Source: Luidia sarsii | Lineage: Eukaryota > Echinodermata > Asteroidea > Paxillosida > Luidiidae | Direction of reading: 5' to 3' | Assembly (NCBI GenBank): GCA_949987565.1 | Contig: OX465103.1 | Location: 8,513,347 to 8,577,346 of the forward strand | DNA length: 64,000 nucleotides | Part shown: one piece after another, positions 10,601 through 25,600 of the stretch | Position numbering within the stretch: the first letter of the stretch is position 1 | Layout: each line of letters begins with the position of its first letter | Program-made: the position numbers and the translations under genes | Notes under the pieces: model-generated | The model's database searches: none | What the model saw: only the letters and a program-made list of their open reading frames with translations | What the model was told of the DNA's origin: nothing

Positions 10601-13600
10601 TAGTGTGAAAAGGTCAGTCATTTCAACACGTGTCCGACCCGTGTTCAACACGGAGATTTTCATAGTGTGAAAAGGCCTCTACATCTTTTTACCTAATATC
10701 GTGGTAAAATCAATCAGGCCATTTGGATTGTCATGGCAGGCTTCATCGGAAGTACCGTACTTGGTCCAGACTCCTCGGTGACATCAGTGAAGTGATATTT
10801 GACTGGCACACTTGGCTTGGCTACCGGTAGATGAGGGAGACATCAATTGTATGAGGGATTGTCAATGTAGCTGCTGAAAAGTTATCAATCTCTGATGCTG
10901 GAGACATCCAGGTAGTGTCATGAAACTGATGCAACGTCCCGCAATGTAATTGGAAGGCAGGCAGCGTACTGCATAATGAGTGAAGAAAGAGAAACACCAA
11001 TTCAATCTTATATGTGTACATTTCAATACTGACAATACTGTAAATGATGCAGGAAAAGTAACTGTGTAAAAGAAGTGAATATTTCAACTGAAGGAACTGT
11101 AAAATGGATTTGGGACCCTGAATTTCAGTTGCATTGTAATTTTTGTTAACAAGATGGCCACTTCTTTCTCTGCATCTTCCTGGATTTCCAGCTTCATGTA
11201 CATGTGTATGTAAGTCTTGCTGCACAAGTACTGTAAGTCTTGGTCTACAATCTACATAGACTCTGCAATATGGTGGGCAGGAATATTTTTGCAACTATAT
11301 GTATACTTATAGCGTTTCCTGTACTGCATTATCTTGAGTCATGCGATTTTGTTCCAAATGATGTTTGAAAGTTGAACCATCACAGAAGATTTTGTGCCAG
11401 CTATGCTATGCACAGAGTACTTAAGTGCAAGTAGGGGCATATAGAGGAAATATAGAGGAGATAGCGTGCACAAACTTCAGAAGTGCAAAAAGTCTGTAGG
11501 TTATTCTTGGTAGTCTGATCAATTACTTGCAGCAGGTGAATTATTTCAGGATTTGTGTCACTGATGGTGCTTTGTGTTGTCAGAAAAAAATGAATGTACT
11601 GTTATCCAATGTATCTTATACCAGTGCACGATGTAGGGACATAAATTTGAGACGAATGCCAAGCTTAGGATTACTTCTTTGACTGTCTCGCCTGTCGGCT
11701 GTCGGTAGGGCAAATGACTCATCGTTAAATCCTTTCTAGCTGCAAAACCAAGGATTCGGGTCATGTGGTTAAAAAAAAGATACATTGTAATTGTTAAGTT
11801 TATTAGCCACAGAAAAAACAAAAGAAGTTTTTCGTCCTTTAATTTTTTTTTTTTTTACTTTCATTCAGTGCATGATTTTGCAGGATTCGGATCATATCTT
11901 GCAGGATTTGGGTCATGAGTAACAAAAAAGGTGTGGGGAGTTTTAATGATATTTTATATCCAAATACATGTACATATTTTAGGCGTACATTCATTTACCG
12001 GTACATGTTTAGCTACAGAGGGTCCCTTTCAATTGCCGCTCAAGTGGCGCTTTAAAGGGACAAACGTCACGCACGGTATCTTCATGCACAAAACAAACAG
12101 AAATCCCATGACTCGAATTGCAGTACGTATCCAAATTGGGACACGGAGGCGAGAACCCTTTATGTTCTGCCCTTCTGCGTTCTTTATGTTCGCGAACTGC
12201 AGTTTATGGGCGTCTGGGCGTCTGGGCGTCTAGGCGTCTAGACAGCTATCAGCTGCCCGGCAAACTTTTGTCGACTGTCTTTCAGTGTGACAATGAGGGC
12301 TGTTGTAAAACCAGGGAGGATTCAAGATTTTATTGATTTTATTGGTGTAACCAAAAACTGCCACCATTTTGTTCGTGACATCATCATGAATTTGTTCAGA
12401 ATTTCACCTTTAGTGATGAGCATGTTTGGCCAATGCAGTGTGATTTTCTTTGTATTTCTTTCATATTCGAAATTTGGGTGTATGGTTTTAGAACCAAACG
12501 TTGGCAATGTTTTGTGGCTAAAATCATATGAAGTTGACTCCCTTGTCTTGCTGTTTCTGACATTGTGACAGTGAGAGGACTATTGAGGCTCTAAAGAATA
12601 CAGATTGATGACCTGTGTGGTGCCATCTGACCTACTTCTGGAAGTGCCGTCGTAATTAAGTGACGTGAACTTCATGTTAACAATGTCAGGTCAAGGTTGA
12701 CTCACTTTCTATTAATCATTAGGGCCTACCATCATCTACTTCTTCGGCGCCTTCTACCTAGCGGTTCTTATCTAAAGGTTTTGTTGAAAAAAAAGGAAAG
12801 AAAAAAATCGATCTAAATTCAATAACGGTGATTTGTTATAACGTATCAGAAGAATAAAAGCGTATCGAGAATTTCCGATAGCATGTTGGACCGACACGTT
12901 ATGTCTGGCGAGAACACCGTCAGTAGGACCTAATGGTCCGCAATATACATCGGGCCTGAGGCCTAGGGGAGCGGAGGTTTCGTCCACAACACACGGCATT
13001 CCACAGCCACTTATCGCTGCTAAAGTATCGGATTTCACTGCTAATAAATTGCCGACGTATCAAGTCTAAAACTCTGGCTTACGCTGAACTTACGATGTAT
13101 TTTTAAATTTTGGGCGTATACATACTGTAGCGTATTTATAACGTAGGCCTATACATAACGTATTAATAATAATACATGTAGTCATTTAGGCTTATTATGA
13201 TTATAGAATGTTTTAATAACTCAAATAGATAATGTGTTCTCTTCGATGACATGGACATGTATCTTCTCACCATGCTCTTGAAGAGTCCTGTCCTTTTGAT
13301 GCTGTGTTTTTTTTTTTTTAGCTTTCCTGCCGCCTCTGGCGAAGCGGGGAAATCACCATTATAATTGTTAGTGATTTGTATTGATTTGTTTTTGTATGTC
13401 TTCTTGTTGCCAAAATCCTATAGACTTTGTGCAGGGGTTTTGTAAGCCATTTTGCCATTAAACAGACTTGGATTTTACCAGAGCACTGGTGGTCTCGGGT
13501 TTATGTCCCGGTCCAGCCAGGTTTTCCTTTGTTTGAAAAGACTTGAAGGTTTGCATGGTGGAAACAATTATTATTAATTGGTTTGCGGTGACACCATGTG

Positions 13601-16600
13601 TATAATCTCTTTTGACTCAACGTTTCGAGCATTGTGTACTCTGGTCGTCGTCAGGAGACTGCTGGATTCCAACTATCATCAGGGGTTTTGAAGGGCTTGG
13701 AGGAGCGGTGAAGCAAGGAGAAACCTTCCCGCCAAAAGTTGTGGTCGTGACCGTTTAAGTGTGGAGGATCTTTCCCGCCCATCCAGACTACTGAAGCACG
13801 ACGTGAGGTGGGAAATCACTGGGCGGTGTCAGTAGAGGGCTGGGTGCCGTGGTTGAAGGACATCGAAGGTGTAGACTTGTTGGTGGTGTTGTCCATGGGT
13901 ATAGAGGACCCATCAGACAGTAGAGGTCGCCAAATGTCACTAATGTGGACACCGATGTCTTGAGGAACGGTGTTGTTCTTGTAGATCTCGATGGCCTCTC
14001 TCACCCGACGGGGATGCCATCTCTCAATGCTGGTAATGAGTTTGGCTCCACTCCACTGGATGACATGATCGTTATCATGAGAGTGTTTGATGATCCCAGA
14101 CTTGTCATAATCACCCTTGCGGCCATGGGCTTTGTGTTCTTTGAGTCTGGTGGGGAGGTCCCTGCCAGTCTCTCCGACATACACTTTGCCACCTGTGCAG
14201 GGGATCTTGTAGACACCAGGTCTGGAATCAGGATCATGTCTGTCCTTGTTGGTCTGGGATCTGGGTTCCGGATCTTGTTGGGCGCCGTGTGAAAGACCTT
14301 GATGTTGTACTTGCCGAAGGCCCGCTGGATCTTCTGGGAGGTACTGCCTAAGTAGGGGACAGTGACAGCAGGAGCTTTCCGACAGGATTGACCTTGGGTA
14401 TAGGAGACCCTTTGGTGACTGTGGGCTCTGGGGTCTTGGGTCTTTATATTACGAGTATCCATTCCGCTGCAGAACTGCTTTGATGTGACTATTCTCCTCC
14501 CGAAGGCTCCCTCCCTCACAGATCCTGTAGGCTCGTCGAACAAGCGTGCGGTTGACCGACCGTCTGATGCTGGGATGGTGAAAAGACCGACTGTGGAGGT
14601 AGCGGTCAGTGTGTGTCTGTTTCCGGTAGATCTCCCGAGCGAAATTGCCATCGGGTTGCCTGGACACCTCTATACGTCCAGCCTGCGACATCCCGGTTAT
14701 TTTCAAAATCGGGAACCGGTGTCGCTGAACCAGTCGGGAACCGGTGTCCCGATTTTCCCCTATCTTAATGGGTAAAAATCTAACTCTATAAGGAATAGCG
14801 TGTGCTCCAAATTCATAGTTGTGAATTTGTAACATCTTTTTTTCCTCATAAATAGGCTATCGTGAGTTTTCAATAAACTACTCAACCTGTGATTTGTCTC
14901 ATATATTCCCTCACTGAAATTTGTTTGCAGCCTTCAGCACTCTTTTGATCACGACAAAATCGATTTAAAAAAAAATATTCATATATATTTCCCGAAAATG
15001 CCTTTTGAATGACACTCCACTTTTGTGACGTCACTAAGATCAATATTCATGAGGCAAGCTTGGAGGGAATGTCCCACACACGCCCGATAGACGTTCAGCT
15101 GTGTTTGGATTTATATTTTTTCACGAGGAGCAAAATCACCAACGTCATCACTGGGGCAACAAATCGACGATAAAGAGTTCGACTCCAACGACCGACCTCG
15201 CAAACACGTGTTAACGATGACTCTCGCCAGCCGATATACTTAGTCGTTCCGCGCGGTTCGCTCGTAACTGCGCGCTGTCCAATCAACAGACGTCCGTCTT
15301 GCGTGAGACGGACGTTCTTTTTCAGCTAACTTCAACGCCCGCACTTGGCCCAAGCTTCGCAATACTATTAAATGGAGGAACAAAACGAAACTCAATCATG
15401 CCGAAGGTTTCGCTCCCGATCCTGGTCGGATCGAAAAGTTCGTTAGTTTAGAAACAAATATTGCGCAATGCGCGCTGTGGCTGCAACGCTGGTGCCTGCA
15501 TACAACCATGGAGCACGTGTACGTCGCGCTGGGGTGAGTGCGCGCGCAGCTCGCTAGCCAACATGACCTTCCGTATGCACAATTCATTTTGAGAACGAAA
15601 AGGAAATAAAGGTTATCTCGACTTTCGTACGACATTTATGAGCAGTCGAATGATGGAGGGACTTTTGAAAACCTTGACTTAAACATACTTTTCGATGCTT
15701 TATTTTTTCTTTGGATTGACTTTGATTTTTTTTAACTACTATGGGAAAACCAGCAACAATAGCTTTGATGCACACCGCTATCAATTATATACTACCCAAT
15801 TCAACCGACTTCGTCGTATTTTCTTATGTGTCTTATTATTTTATCGGTACACCGGTTTTGGAAAACCGGAACCGGGTCCCGATCGGGACGGTCGGGACCC
15901 GGTGTGACCGACCGATCCTTTTCCTGATCCATGGTGAAAGGGATGCGGCTGTGAAGCCCGTTGAGGTGATCCAGGAACAGCTGGAGCTTGTCTTGGCCAT
16001 GCTGCCAGATGACAAAAGTGTCATCGACATGGCGCAGCCAGACTCCCGGTTGGAAATCAGCTGTGGCGATGACAGTCTGCTCGAATTCCTCCATGAACAA
16101 GTCGGCCAGAACCGGGGATATAGGAGATCCCATAGAGGTTCCTTCTGACTGCTCAAAGAATTCTTGTCTCCACCGTAAGCTGGAAGAGGAGACGCAGAAC
16201 TTCAGGAGGTCGTGGATCTGGTCCGGAGTGAGGTCGGTGCGGTCTTGAAGAGTTGGGTCTTGAGAGAGGCGGTCCCTGACAATAGTGCAGGCATCTTTCG
16301 TGGGGACACAGGTGAAGAGGGAGACAACGTCAAAACTCACCATGATCTCATGTGGTTGAAGCACAAGGTCACTAGTGAAATTGGCGAAGTCCTCCGAGTT
16401 CTTCACGTGGTGTATGGTGTTACCCACCAAAGGGCGCAAGTTGCTGGCTAGATGCCTGGCAGTATTGTAGGTAGGGCCTCCCCGAGTGGCAACAATAGGG
16501 CGGAGTGGGACATCGGGTTTGTGGATCTTTGGTTGGCCAAAGAACTCCGGTCATCCTGTGCGTGTAGCCCTCGTCTCCTCCAGCTTATAGCTGCGATTTG

Positions 16601-19600
16601 GTAATAATAAATAAAATAATAAAAATTTCACCTCATAAATATTAATGAGATCGTGAATTTTTCAGATTTTTTCATTCAATTGAGCATATTATTTGGTCAG
16701 TACAGCGAGATTTTGTTAATTTTTGCTTTATATAATTTTTATTATATACGCAATCTTAAAAATGCGAGATTTGAAAACACATTATTATCCATTGGCCAAT
16801 CTTCTCGAAAGTTGGTGGGCAGTTAGCTATTGGTGGGCATTCAAAATCTGAAGGTTGGCTTGAATCTTTATATGTTATTATCATGTCCCATAGACTTTGT
16901 GCACGAATTGTATATGTATGCCTACGTATTGCATTGGAGTATAGGCATGAATGACAAGGGTTCGAATCGCATACATAAACGGACATAAATCTCTAGAGTT
17001 TTTTTCTGTTCATCAGATTTTTTTTTTCGGTCAGTCTAGATTGTTTCAAGAGTTTTATAGTTTTCAGCAGTTTTCCAAGATTTTGTCTGACCTTTATACA
17101 AGATCATTATACATTCAAACTTTTCCGAAAGTATAATTGTGTGTGTCATCTTTCAGGAGAAATAAATTTGGGAGGTTTTAGGCCATTCCATGATGCAATC
17201 TGTGTTTTCCCTGATTTATCATTTCTTTCCCACTCGAATGATTTTCTAGAGGTCCTAGCCTCCTATTGGTGCATGTAAACTCTGTTCAAATTTTCTATAG
17301 TTTGCAGCCCAAAACGCTGGATGTGCAAAAAAGCTGGTGCAACAAGGGACCTACAAAATGTATAGCCTTTGAAGCATGCGTAGGCCCTATAGCTCACTTT
17401 TGTGCATAGAATCTTTGTGCTCCAGTGCACATTTCGAAAACTAATAACACAATAAAAGTGTTAACAAAAAATGCTCAGTATCGGAATGTCAAGAGAGGAA
17501 AAAAGTGGTGGAAAGGGGACATACAACTGCAGGCGGTATACCGGGTGGTGGAGGGGTTGAATGCGGCAAAAAGTTTAGAGTCATCTCTTTGCTCTTATTG
17601 AGTGAGCGTCGTCGCATGAGCAGGGGGTAGTGCGAACATCTTCGTCAGCCGCGTCTGATATTTTCTGTTGTTTCAACACACACCTCTCGCAATGTCGCGT
17701 CTTATGTGCATGATTGGGGAGTTGGGGACAGCCCGACGGCTGCAGGGATGCTTCACACCGAAGATACTAGACGCTGCACTCCTTAGGCAGGGAGATGCTC
17801 GCCACTGCGGAGCTCTCCCAACTAGGAGGACGCTGTGCTCCGGTAAGACCCAGAACTGTCTGTTCCTGGGAAGCCTATTTTTTTTTCTGACTATTGGTGC
17901 TCTCATTTGGAGTGGTCTTGTCGGCCCCTGGTGTCAAACCGCTAATTTGACTATAATCACACCCCAAATAGAATCATTGATTTATATTATACCCATCGGC
18001 TGGCGCGCACTTTAGGTAAAAGTCGGCGTGCACTGCAAGCTTTCCAGACGTTGGAGAGGTTTCTAATTCTCCGTGATGTATCCACACGAGTTTTCAGGTC
18101 ATCTTCCCTGAACAAGTTGAAGCGTCCCCCATGGACATGTACCGGTATCACAGAACATAAAAGTAGAGCAGAAAAAAAACATTTTGTGATTTTGTGGCTA
18201 TCTTTTTGTGTGGCTTGATTTGGGCTACTAAAATGCCAGTTTTAATTTTGATTGTAGCCATGTATACCTGTACATGAGCGTCAGAATTTACCCTCAGTGT
18301 CTCCTTATACTTGTGAGTTTAGCCGCGCCTTGTTTTCCTTTTGCTGCCAGTCATGAATATTCTATTTTCTCTTGCCACGCCTTCTTTCCACTCTTCGTGC
18401 ATGAATATTCTATCCATGTAGCAATGTATAGCGTGTGAGCATGCTTGCTGTCTTGTAACTTAATGCCTTTCATTTGACTAACAAAGGTAGGTACAACCTG
18501 TATTTCCTTTAGGGAGTCCCTGGAAGTATATTGTTGTTGGCTAGAGTTGAAGCTGTGCACGGAAGATCCTTGAATGGGTTGATTTGCATGAGTTTGAGGA
18601 ACCTTGGCTATTTATAACGCAGTGTGGGTCAGGGGAACTTGACTGTGTTAGCCTGTGAGGCGGGATCAGTCAGGCTGAGTCTTAAGGCTTAGGCCTAGGG
18701 CAGGTCTACTTGCGACTTAGACGGAGGGCAGGTCTAGCTGTGTCTTAGGGTACGTTTTACACTAGTATCTAACTTCGTTGCTACGTAGCAGCGAAGCTAT
18801 CCAGCGAAACGTTTTGGCGTGTGAACGCCGTCAACTTCGCTGCCAATGTTAGCTGCGAAATTGACAGCGCTGAAATGTGGTATAGCGATGAACGGCTGTG
18901 GAAATGCCGTGTGGACTGTGGGCGCAACTGGCCTGACTGCGTACACGTGACTTTCGGTCTCCCCAGGCTCGATGCATACATTATTGCTGACCATTACTGG
19001 CGGTGTTCTCGCCAGTCGGCCCAACACGCTTATACCGACCTTTTTCGACACGATTTTATTTCGTGTAGCGCTGCAGCGAAAAATACAGACTCGGTCATTC
19101 GCGCTACTGCAGAATGGCCAAGCGCCAATCCACTAGTCCAGCCGAAACATTGCCTCTCGAGCAGCATTTCTGTTTCTCAGCAAACATTTCCCCCGCGACG
19201 GTATAAGATCTATCAATTAGTTGTCATAATTTTTCGCTGTCGTAAGGTCCGTTTGTTATATCCCTTCTCGTATAACTCGACTTGAATGAACGCAATTTTC
19301 GTTGGGTGTGCGGCGGCGTGGTTGAAATAAACTCAAAATCTCAGTGGGGAGCGGGAATGGGGTCTCCGATAATCACGCTAGGCTTTATCGTTCGGCGGGT
19401 CAAATACCGATACGTGAACTCCTTACCACGAATTTGCAAATCTCTTGACGTTGGACCCTCGCGGCCTATTGGTAACTCTTTTAAACTTTTTAACAGCTAC
19501 AGTATAATTATAGACTCTAGAGTTCCCCAAATTCGTGATGTATGGTGTCCAGCTACTACTGCATACAACATACAATCGTGTATATAGGCCCTATTAGTTC

Positions 19601-22600
19601 CCAGTGTTCGCTTAATGGGTCTCTGCAATAGAAATTGTACTATTAAATCCATGTTACAGAACTGTTTTGCAATGCTGCTATCAATCAAACTGTTCTGGGT
19701 GTAGGCCTATATGCAATTTTGCAGTTGTTATGCCAATGAAAATGTCAACATTCATGAGCAAATTTGTCATCACAGGATAATTCAACAGGTACTCAATTGG
19801 TTTTGTACATAAGTTTCGGGGAATTTCTAGGTTTTTTTCCTGCAGACCTATATCCCTAAACCTGTTGATCTACTGCCAAAATGTACGCTTCATAATCATT
19901 TTAGTGAAGGAGTTTTTCATCAAACCTAATCCAGACGGGGGGATTGATTTGCAGTTTGACAATTTATTTATAACTGTGGGTTCCTGACGTGACCTTACAA
20001 TAGCGCCCTAGTTTTTATAAGGATGTACCACCCGGAGGATTGGGGAAGGTTGGGATTCGGGGAAGGGAAATGTCGACAAGTTGCGGGCGTCAATGGGCTT
20101 ACGATACGGTACAATGGTAAACTACGACACGTAAAGCACGATGAAAATCGATGGATACGACAGTCTGCAATGAGATTGAGAAGGGGCGAGCGGGCAGACT
20201 CATGGGGATTGGAGGTAGGTATAGACTTCAATCAGTGAGTGGATGTCGATACCTCTAAACTAAAGAAATGGGACGATCCAGTTGCGCACGAGGATTGCCC
20301 CCCCTCCCAAACGGTAGACCCTAGAGGCGGCCAATGAAATGCCGTAGGCCTACGTCACAACTGAATATTCATGAGTTAATCTCCCGACTGCGGGAGTTCA
20401 ATGGGTCCGGAAGTAAATTCTATGCTTAAGAGACATAAACATATTTGACGTAGGCCTACGGCATTTTTCTTGGCCGCCTTTAGAGTTTAGAGCCCCTACA
20501 CCACACCATTGGTCGAGGTCAAAGAATCGATCCAACATATGCATGAAATAGCACACCTGTGAACATTTCAGCTCAATCCGCCAACCGAGTCTCGTGAAAA
20601 TCGCTTCATTTGTTTCGCGAAAATGCAGCATTCAATGCCGTACTGTTCCGAAAAATAGTTTAGATCTCGGTGAGACGTAAACAATTTATTTTACTCTTTT
20701 CTCCCAAAATACATAATATTAGGCAGAAATACTTCAGTGCGAAGTTTCTACTATTATAACCATCTTCAAACTGTATAGGCCTAAGTTTCATGTAAATCTG
20801 TGAACATTTCTGTTTTTCGATCTTACCAATGTTGTGTATACAAACCTGAGTGGTATGGGGTAGAAAATGTCCGGACAAGTACGGGAGTCCTCTGTCCGTC
20901 CAGTGGATATAGCCATGATCAAGTCGTTGGCTGATGTAAATCCGGCCTTCAGAAATACTGTACGTTGCTTTGCACAGTGCAGTGCAGCCCCGTTCTCTGC
21001 TCGTAGCTAGCTCGCGCACACCATTCCCCGCCCGTAGCTTATGTACTGTACATGCGTACCGGTACATGTTGAGACCGCGGACCGTTCCCTTCAGCCGATT
21101 TCACGAAACTTCAAATGTTGCGTATGCAACATGTTGTTACGTAACTTACGCAACATTTTGCTGCCTTTTCTAAATAGTGCACAAAAGTGCCATAGACATT
21201 TTATTGGGTAGAAATTTTGACCGTATGTATAATACTTAAATTTGCGACAGATTCTTACCCATGTATCACAAATTCCCTGGTTTTGAGTTGCATGGTATTT
21301 CCAATTACCAGTTTGGTAAAAACCTTGTGGAGACCTATAGGTCTATACTTTTATGTGCGAACATACACAATACACCTATGCACCTGCGTTGTTCACCTAT
21401 TCAGACGGCCATGCAAATGGTTAGGATGGAACCTCTGCTTTTTACATGTATATTACATGTACCTTAAAGGTTATACCATATTGAGCTAGCTCTATGCCTG
21501 GCCGCACTCACCTCATTTCGCCCCCCCCCCCTCCTCTCTCTCTCCCCTCCTCTCTCTCTCCCTCTCTCTCACTCACTCTCTCTCTCTCACTCTCACTCTC
21601 TCTCTCTCACCCACAGACGCTCAGTCGATGGCAAGCCCCCTGAAGTGCCCCTTTCTGGCCAACATGGAGGACGGGCGCATGTTGATGCGCGTAGTTGACT
21701 CGGACATCATTGACTCGTCCACTAAGGAGCGAGGTAAGTACGAAGCAAATGGTTTTTTTTGGGGGGGGGGCACGACTGGACTACATGTCTCGTCACTGAA
21801 GAGTCTTACCAAGGAGGGTCTTACTACACATTAACTTTTTGTGTCTTTTTTATGTGGTCTATAAAGAGTTTTCAAGCTAGCAAATATTGCACATGTATAC
21901 ATGGACTCTGCGTGCTTGAGCATCATCCAAGTGTATAATTAATTATTATGTAACTGACAGAGTCTTCAGTTTGTTTCAGCGCGGGTCAAGCTGGCAAAAT
22001 CATGAAACTCATTTCAGTGAGGGTTTGCCCGATTTCTGATGAAAGCATTTCAGCGGGAATCGAACCCACGACCCCTGCTCCTTATGATTACGTCGAGCTG
22101 GGCAAACGCTAATTGGATTACATTCTCCTCCGCGCAAACCTGATGTATCTAAGATGCAGGGCGGTACGGTGCCCCCCGCTATTATTCGAATCCGCCACAC
22201 GATCTCGACCAGGTTTTTGATCAAGTGGTTAAGACGTCTGCACTAGACAGCAGGAGTCGGGGGGGTCCGAATCCCGCCCGAGCTGCGTGATTTGTATTCA
22301 TCAGGCATCGGGCAAAGCACTGAGCACTCGGTGCTCATCACGTCGAGCAGGGCAAGCCCTCGTTGATTTACATTCTCCTCGACGCAAACATCATCCTATA
22401 TCTATCATGAAATGAAAGTCTAACAAACGGTCATGAAATTAAAGCTCGCAATTTGAATCAGGGCACCACGTGCTGCACAAGAGCGGCGCTGAAATCAATA
22501 GACTCGTTCTATGGTCTACTGGACATGTCAACCCCGGCATTTTGTTAACATTGTCCAAATATTTTGTCATTCTTATTTGGCTTTTGAGGGAAATTATAGC

Positions 22601-25600
22601 CTCTCCTTCCCCTATCCCTCCCCCAGCCTCACACCCAAAAAGCACACAGTCGACTTTGTCCGCATTTCACCCAACCTGTGTTTTCTACACGGATTTTTTG
22701 AGGAACGAGGAAGCGAAATCGTTCCGAAAATCGGCACGAATATTGCCTTTCAGCCAGACAATGTACACACCAAGTTCAAGAGACATGACATAAACACTCC
22801 GGAAGTTATAAAGGAGAGAGGAAAAGGCCACTTCAAATCTTCACAAATTCGTAAAAAAAGAAAGAATCAGTCTTGAACTCGAATGCATTCGCTCATTACA
22901 TACATTAAATAAAGGGTACAGAGTACAGGTGAGTATTTGCAGTGATAGCATGTATTTTTCTCTCATTAGCTTTCCATCGCATCAGGTGATCTAAATTAGA
23001 ATGTCCAAATAATGTTTTTCTTGAGTTTCAAGTGTCAGTTTGTGGTGAAAACTGGAGCTGTGATGTAAGAACATACACATACAATAAGGGCCTTCCCTCT
23101 AGCGCGAACAATCACGATCCACTTTTTGATTTTTTTTATCGCGATTAAAAAATCGGAATGTCTTGCGTTTGCTGGGCAATGCGCGTGAACCCTGTCAAAA
23201 AGTGTCTTTTCCGCTGTTCCAAATAAATCGGTTTTTTTTTAAATCGCAATTTGAATCTCATTCAAACCCTTTCTTGTGTGTGTGGAAACAATAAATGTGA
23301 TTATTAGTGGAATTTGAATCGTGATTCGGACTCCACTTTTAGTGAGACTTTTCCAAAATCGCGTTTATTTGCCACGTGGTGAGTATGGGAACGCTCCGCA
23401 GAATCGCACCGGGTTTTTTTATCCCACAATGCACCGCTCGCGCTATGATTGGTAGGAAGTGCCGTGCTTCCGACGTCTATGATAATCTATTATGTCTCCC
23501 GCCCTGCATGGGCCACCCTCAAGGACACGCCCACCATTTTTTTAACCACAACTTACTGCTATAACCACATTCAGCTCGCGATTTTTGGCGCCGCCATTTT
23601 GGGTGACTCGATTTTGGGTGACGCGATTTTTGGCGACGCTGGTACGAACTGGTACAAGCAAATCAGTCTGGAAAGGGCCTCCGGCTGGGTCCTGTGACCC
23701 AGATATGTGATTTTTCAATGCCAACCCTCTTTTTGATAATTTCCCTTATTATTTAGAGTGGGAACGTACCTATTGACTACTGACAGTGAAGGCGGGGTAT
23801 GTGCCTTCAGCCTTGTGCTTAATGGAAGCTGTACAATGTCCCGATGAGGTTGTTACTAGCCCAGTGCCACAGGCCCACATACTACTACACAGTATAACAT
23901 TCTGCACTACAACTACATTATTCCTATTTTTGGGAGAAAAAAAATGTTTTCCCGACGCATTGATGCGTAACAGCCCTGCGGATTGTTAGGCTCTTGTATG
24001 AAATTCCATTATGTTTTCTCTTCCTCTCCCCAGCCTCACAAAAAACTCAACCCAACCTATACATAGCGTTTGTGGCCTTTCAGTTATTTATTTATGTATT
24101 TATTTATTTATTTTTTGGGTGGGGGGGGGGCATTTTTCTACAAATGCAACATTCCCGCCTTTCCCATCACCCACATTTTCTGGCTGACTGTGTGAGCACT
24201 AGGGCATGAAGCACACGCACTTAAGGTACGTTTATGATACCAATTTCTTTCATAGAGGTTAAGAATACCCACATGAATTCCAAAAAATGCCTCTTCTCCC
24301 CTTCTATCCTGTCACAATACCATGGCTTTTCCCTTTTTTTAAAGGATACAGTTAATACTCATAGGACTTTGATTGAGGTACATGTACATGTACACATCCA
24401 TTTGGAAATGGGGGGGGGGGCTGGTTGTACATAAAAAGAATATAAATCCCTCCTGCGAAACCCAGTGCATTATATATTATGTACCGGTAGGTTTCATTCA
24501 CGGGCCAAAATATAGCTTCTCTCTTGTCAAACATTTGAATGGCCATGGAGAAAATCCATTTGAAAATGGCTTCTTTTTTCGAGGGACCGGAGTAAAGGCT
24601 TTTTTGGGGGGAAAAGTGCTTTTTCAAAGTTTGAGAAAGGTCCTGCTAGGATCAAACCATCCTTAGTTGAAAAGCTCACCAGAAGGCATACTTTCCAGTC
24701 AGAGTACACCTACAAGAATTTGTTCACCTTTTCTTTTCTTTCTTTCTGATTAGTTGTTAGAGTCAGCCCCAGAAAGAATGAGAATGCCATTGCCAGTTGC
24801 ACCGACAAGAATTACATCAAAGGTACGTGACTGACAACTGCCCAGGTCCCGCACATAATATTTGCATTGCACTTGCACCGTTTTGCACGTGCTATACAGG
24901 CTGTCAAGGCACGGAACTCCATTTGCATATTTGTTTTTGTTCAAGTTGTCCATGAGATCCAGCCAAGCCGTGAATGTTTTGTTGAAAAGGCAGAGAGGAA
25001 CTCACTGACATGAATGCCTTCACATCGGGTATATCAAGAAAGAGATATTTTGTTTGCTTTGAAGAAGCTTCCCGTATTGGATTTTATTGGCTTTTCATTC
25101 AAACAACCAAACTTGGCAATTTTTCAAGTTTTGCATGCCTGCAATTCGACTGTCATACGGCCGTAGGGCTACTGCTAAATTCAAATTCCTCATTGCAAAA
25201 CCTCTCAAATTCGCCCTCTCCCTCCCTTTCTCACCCAGACAATGGGACATTCAACTACCAGAAGTACCTGACGGAGGTTGTCAAGGAGAAGAAGCAGGAC
25301 CACACGTACCGCGTCTTCAAGAGGGTCAACCGGAAGGCCGGCTCGTTCCCCTATGCTGAGGAGTACTCGCAGCTTGGGGACACGGCCCAGGGGTCCGAGG
25401 GGCCGGGTCAGTCCATCTCGGTCTGGTGCAGCAACGACTACCTGGGCATGAGCCGGCACCCAAAGGTCACCAAGGCTGTCATGTGGGTATCTTTGAAACC
25501 TCCCCACACTCCTTTCCCACTCCATATGCTGCCTTTACCATAGCCCTATACGGTAGGCATTTGTCTGAGCAAAAAGTTGTATAGGTCTCCAAGGTTGTCA

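Noticed and set aside
18821..19285. 154-codon frame as a gene
   Set aside because: No recognisable domain; mirror-like frames on both strands suggest a decayed foldback repeat.
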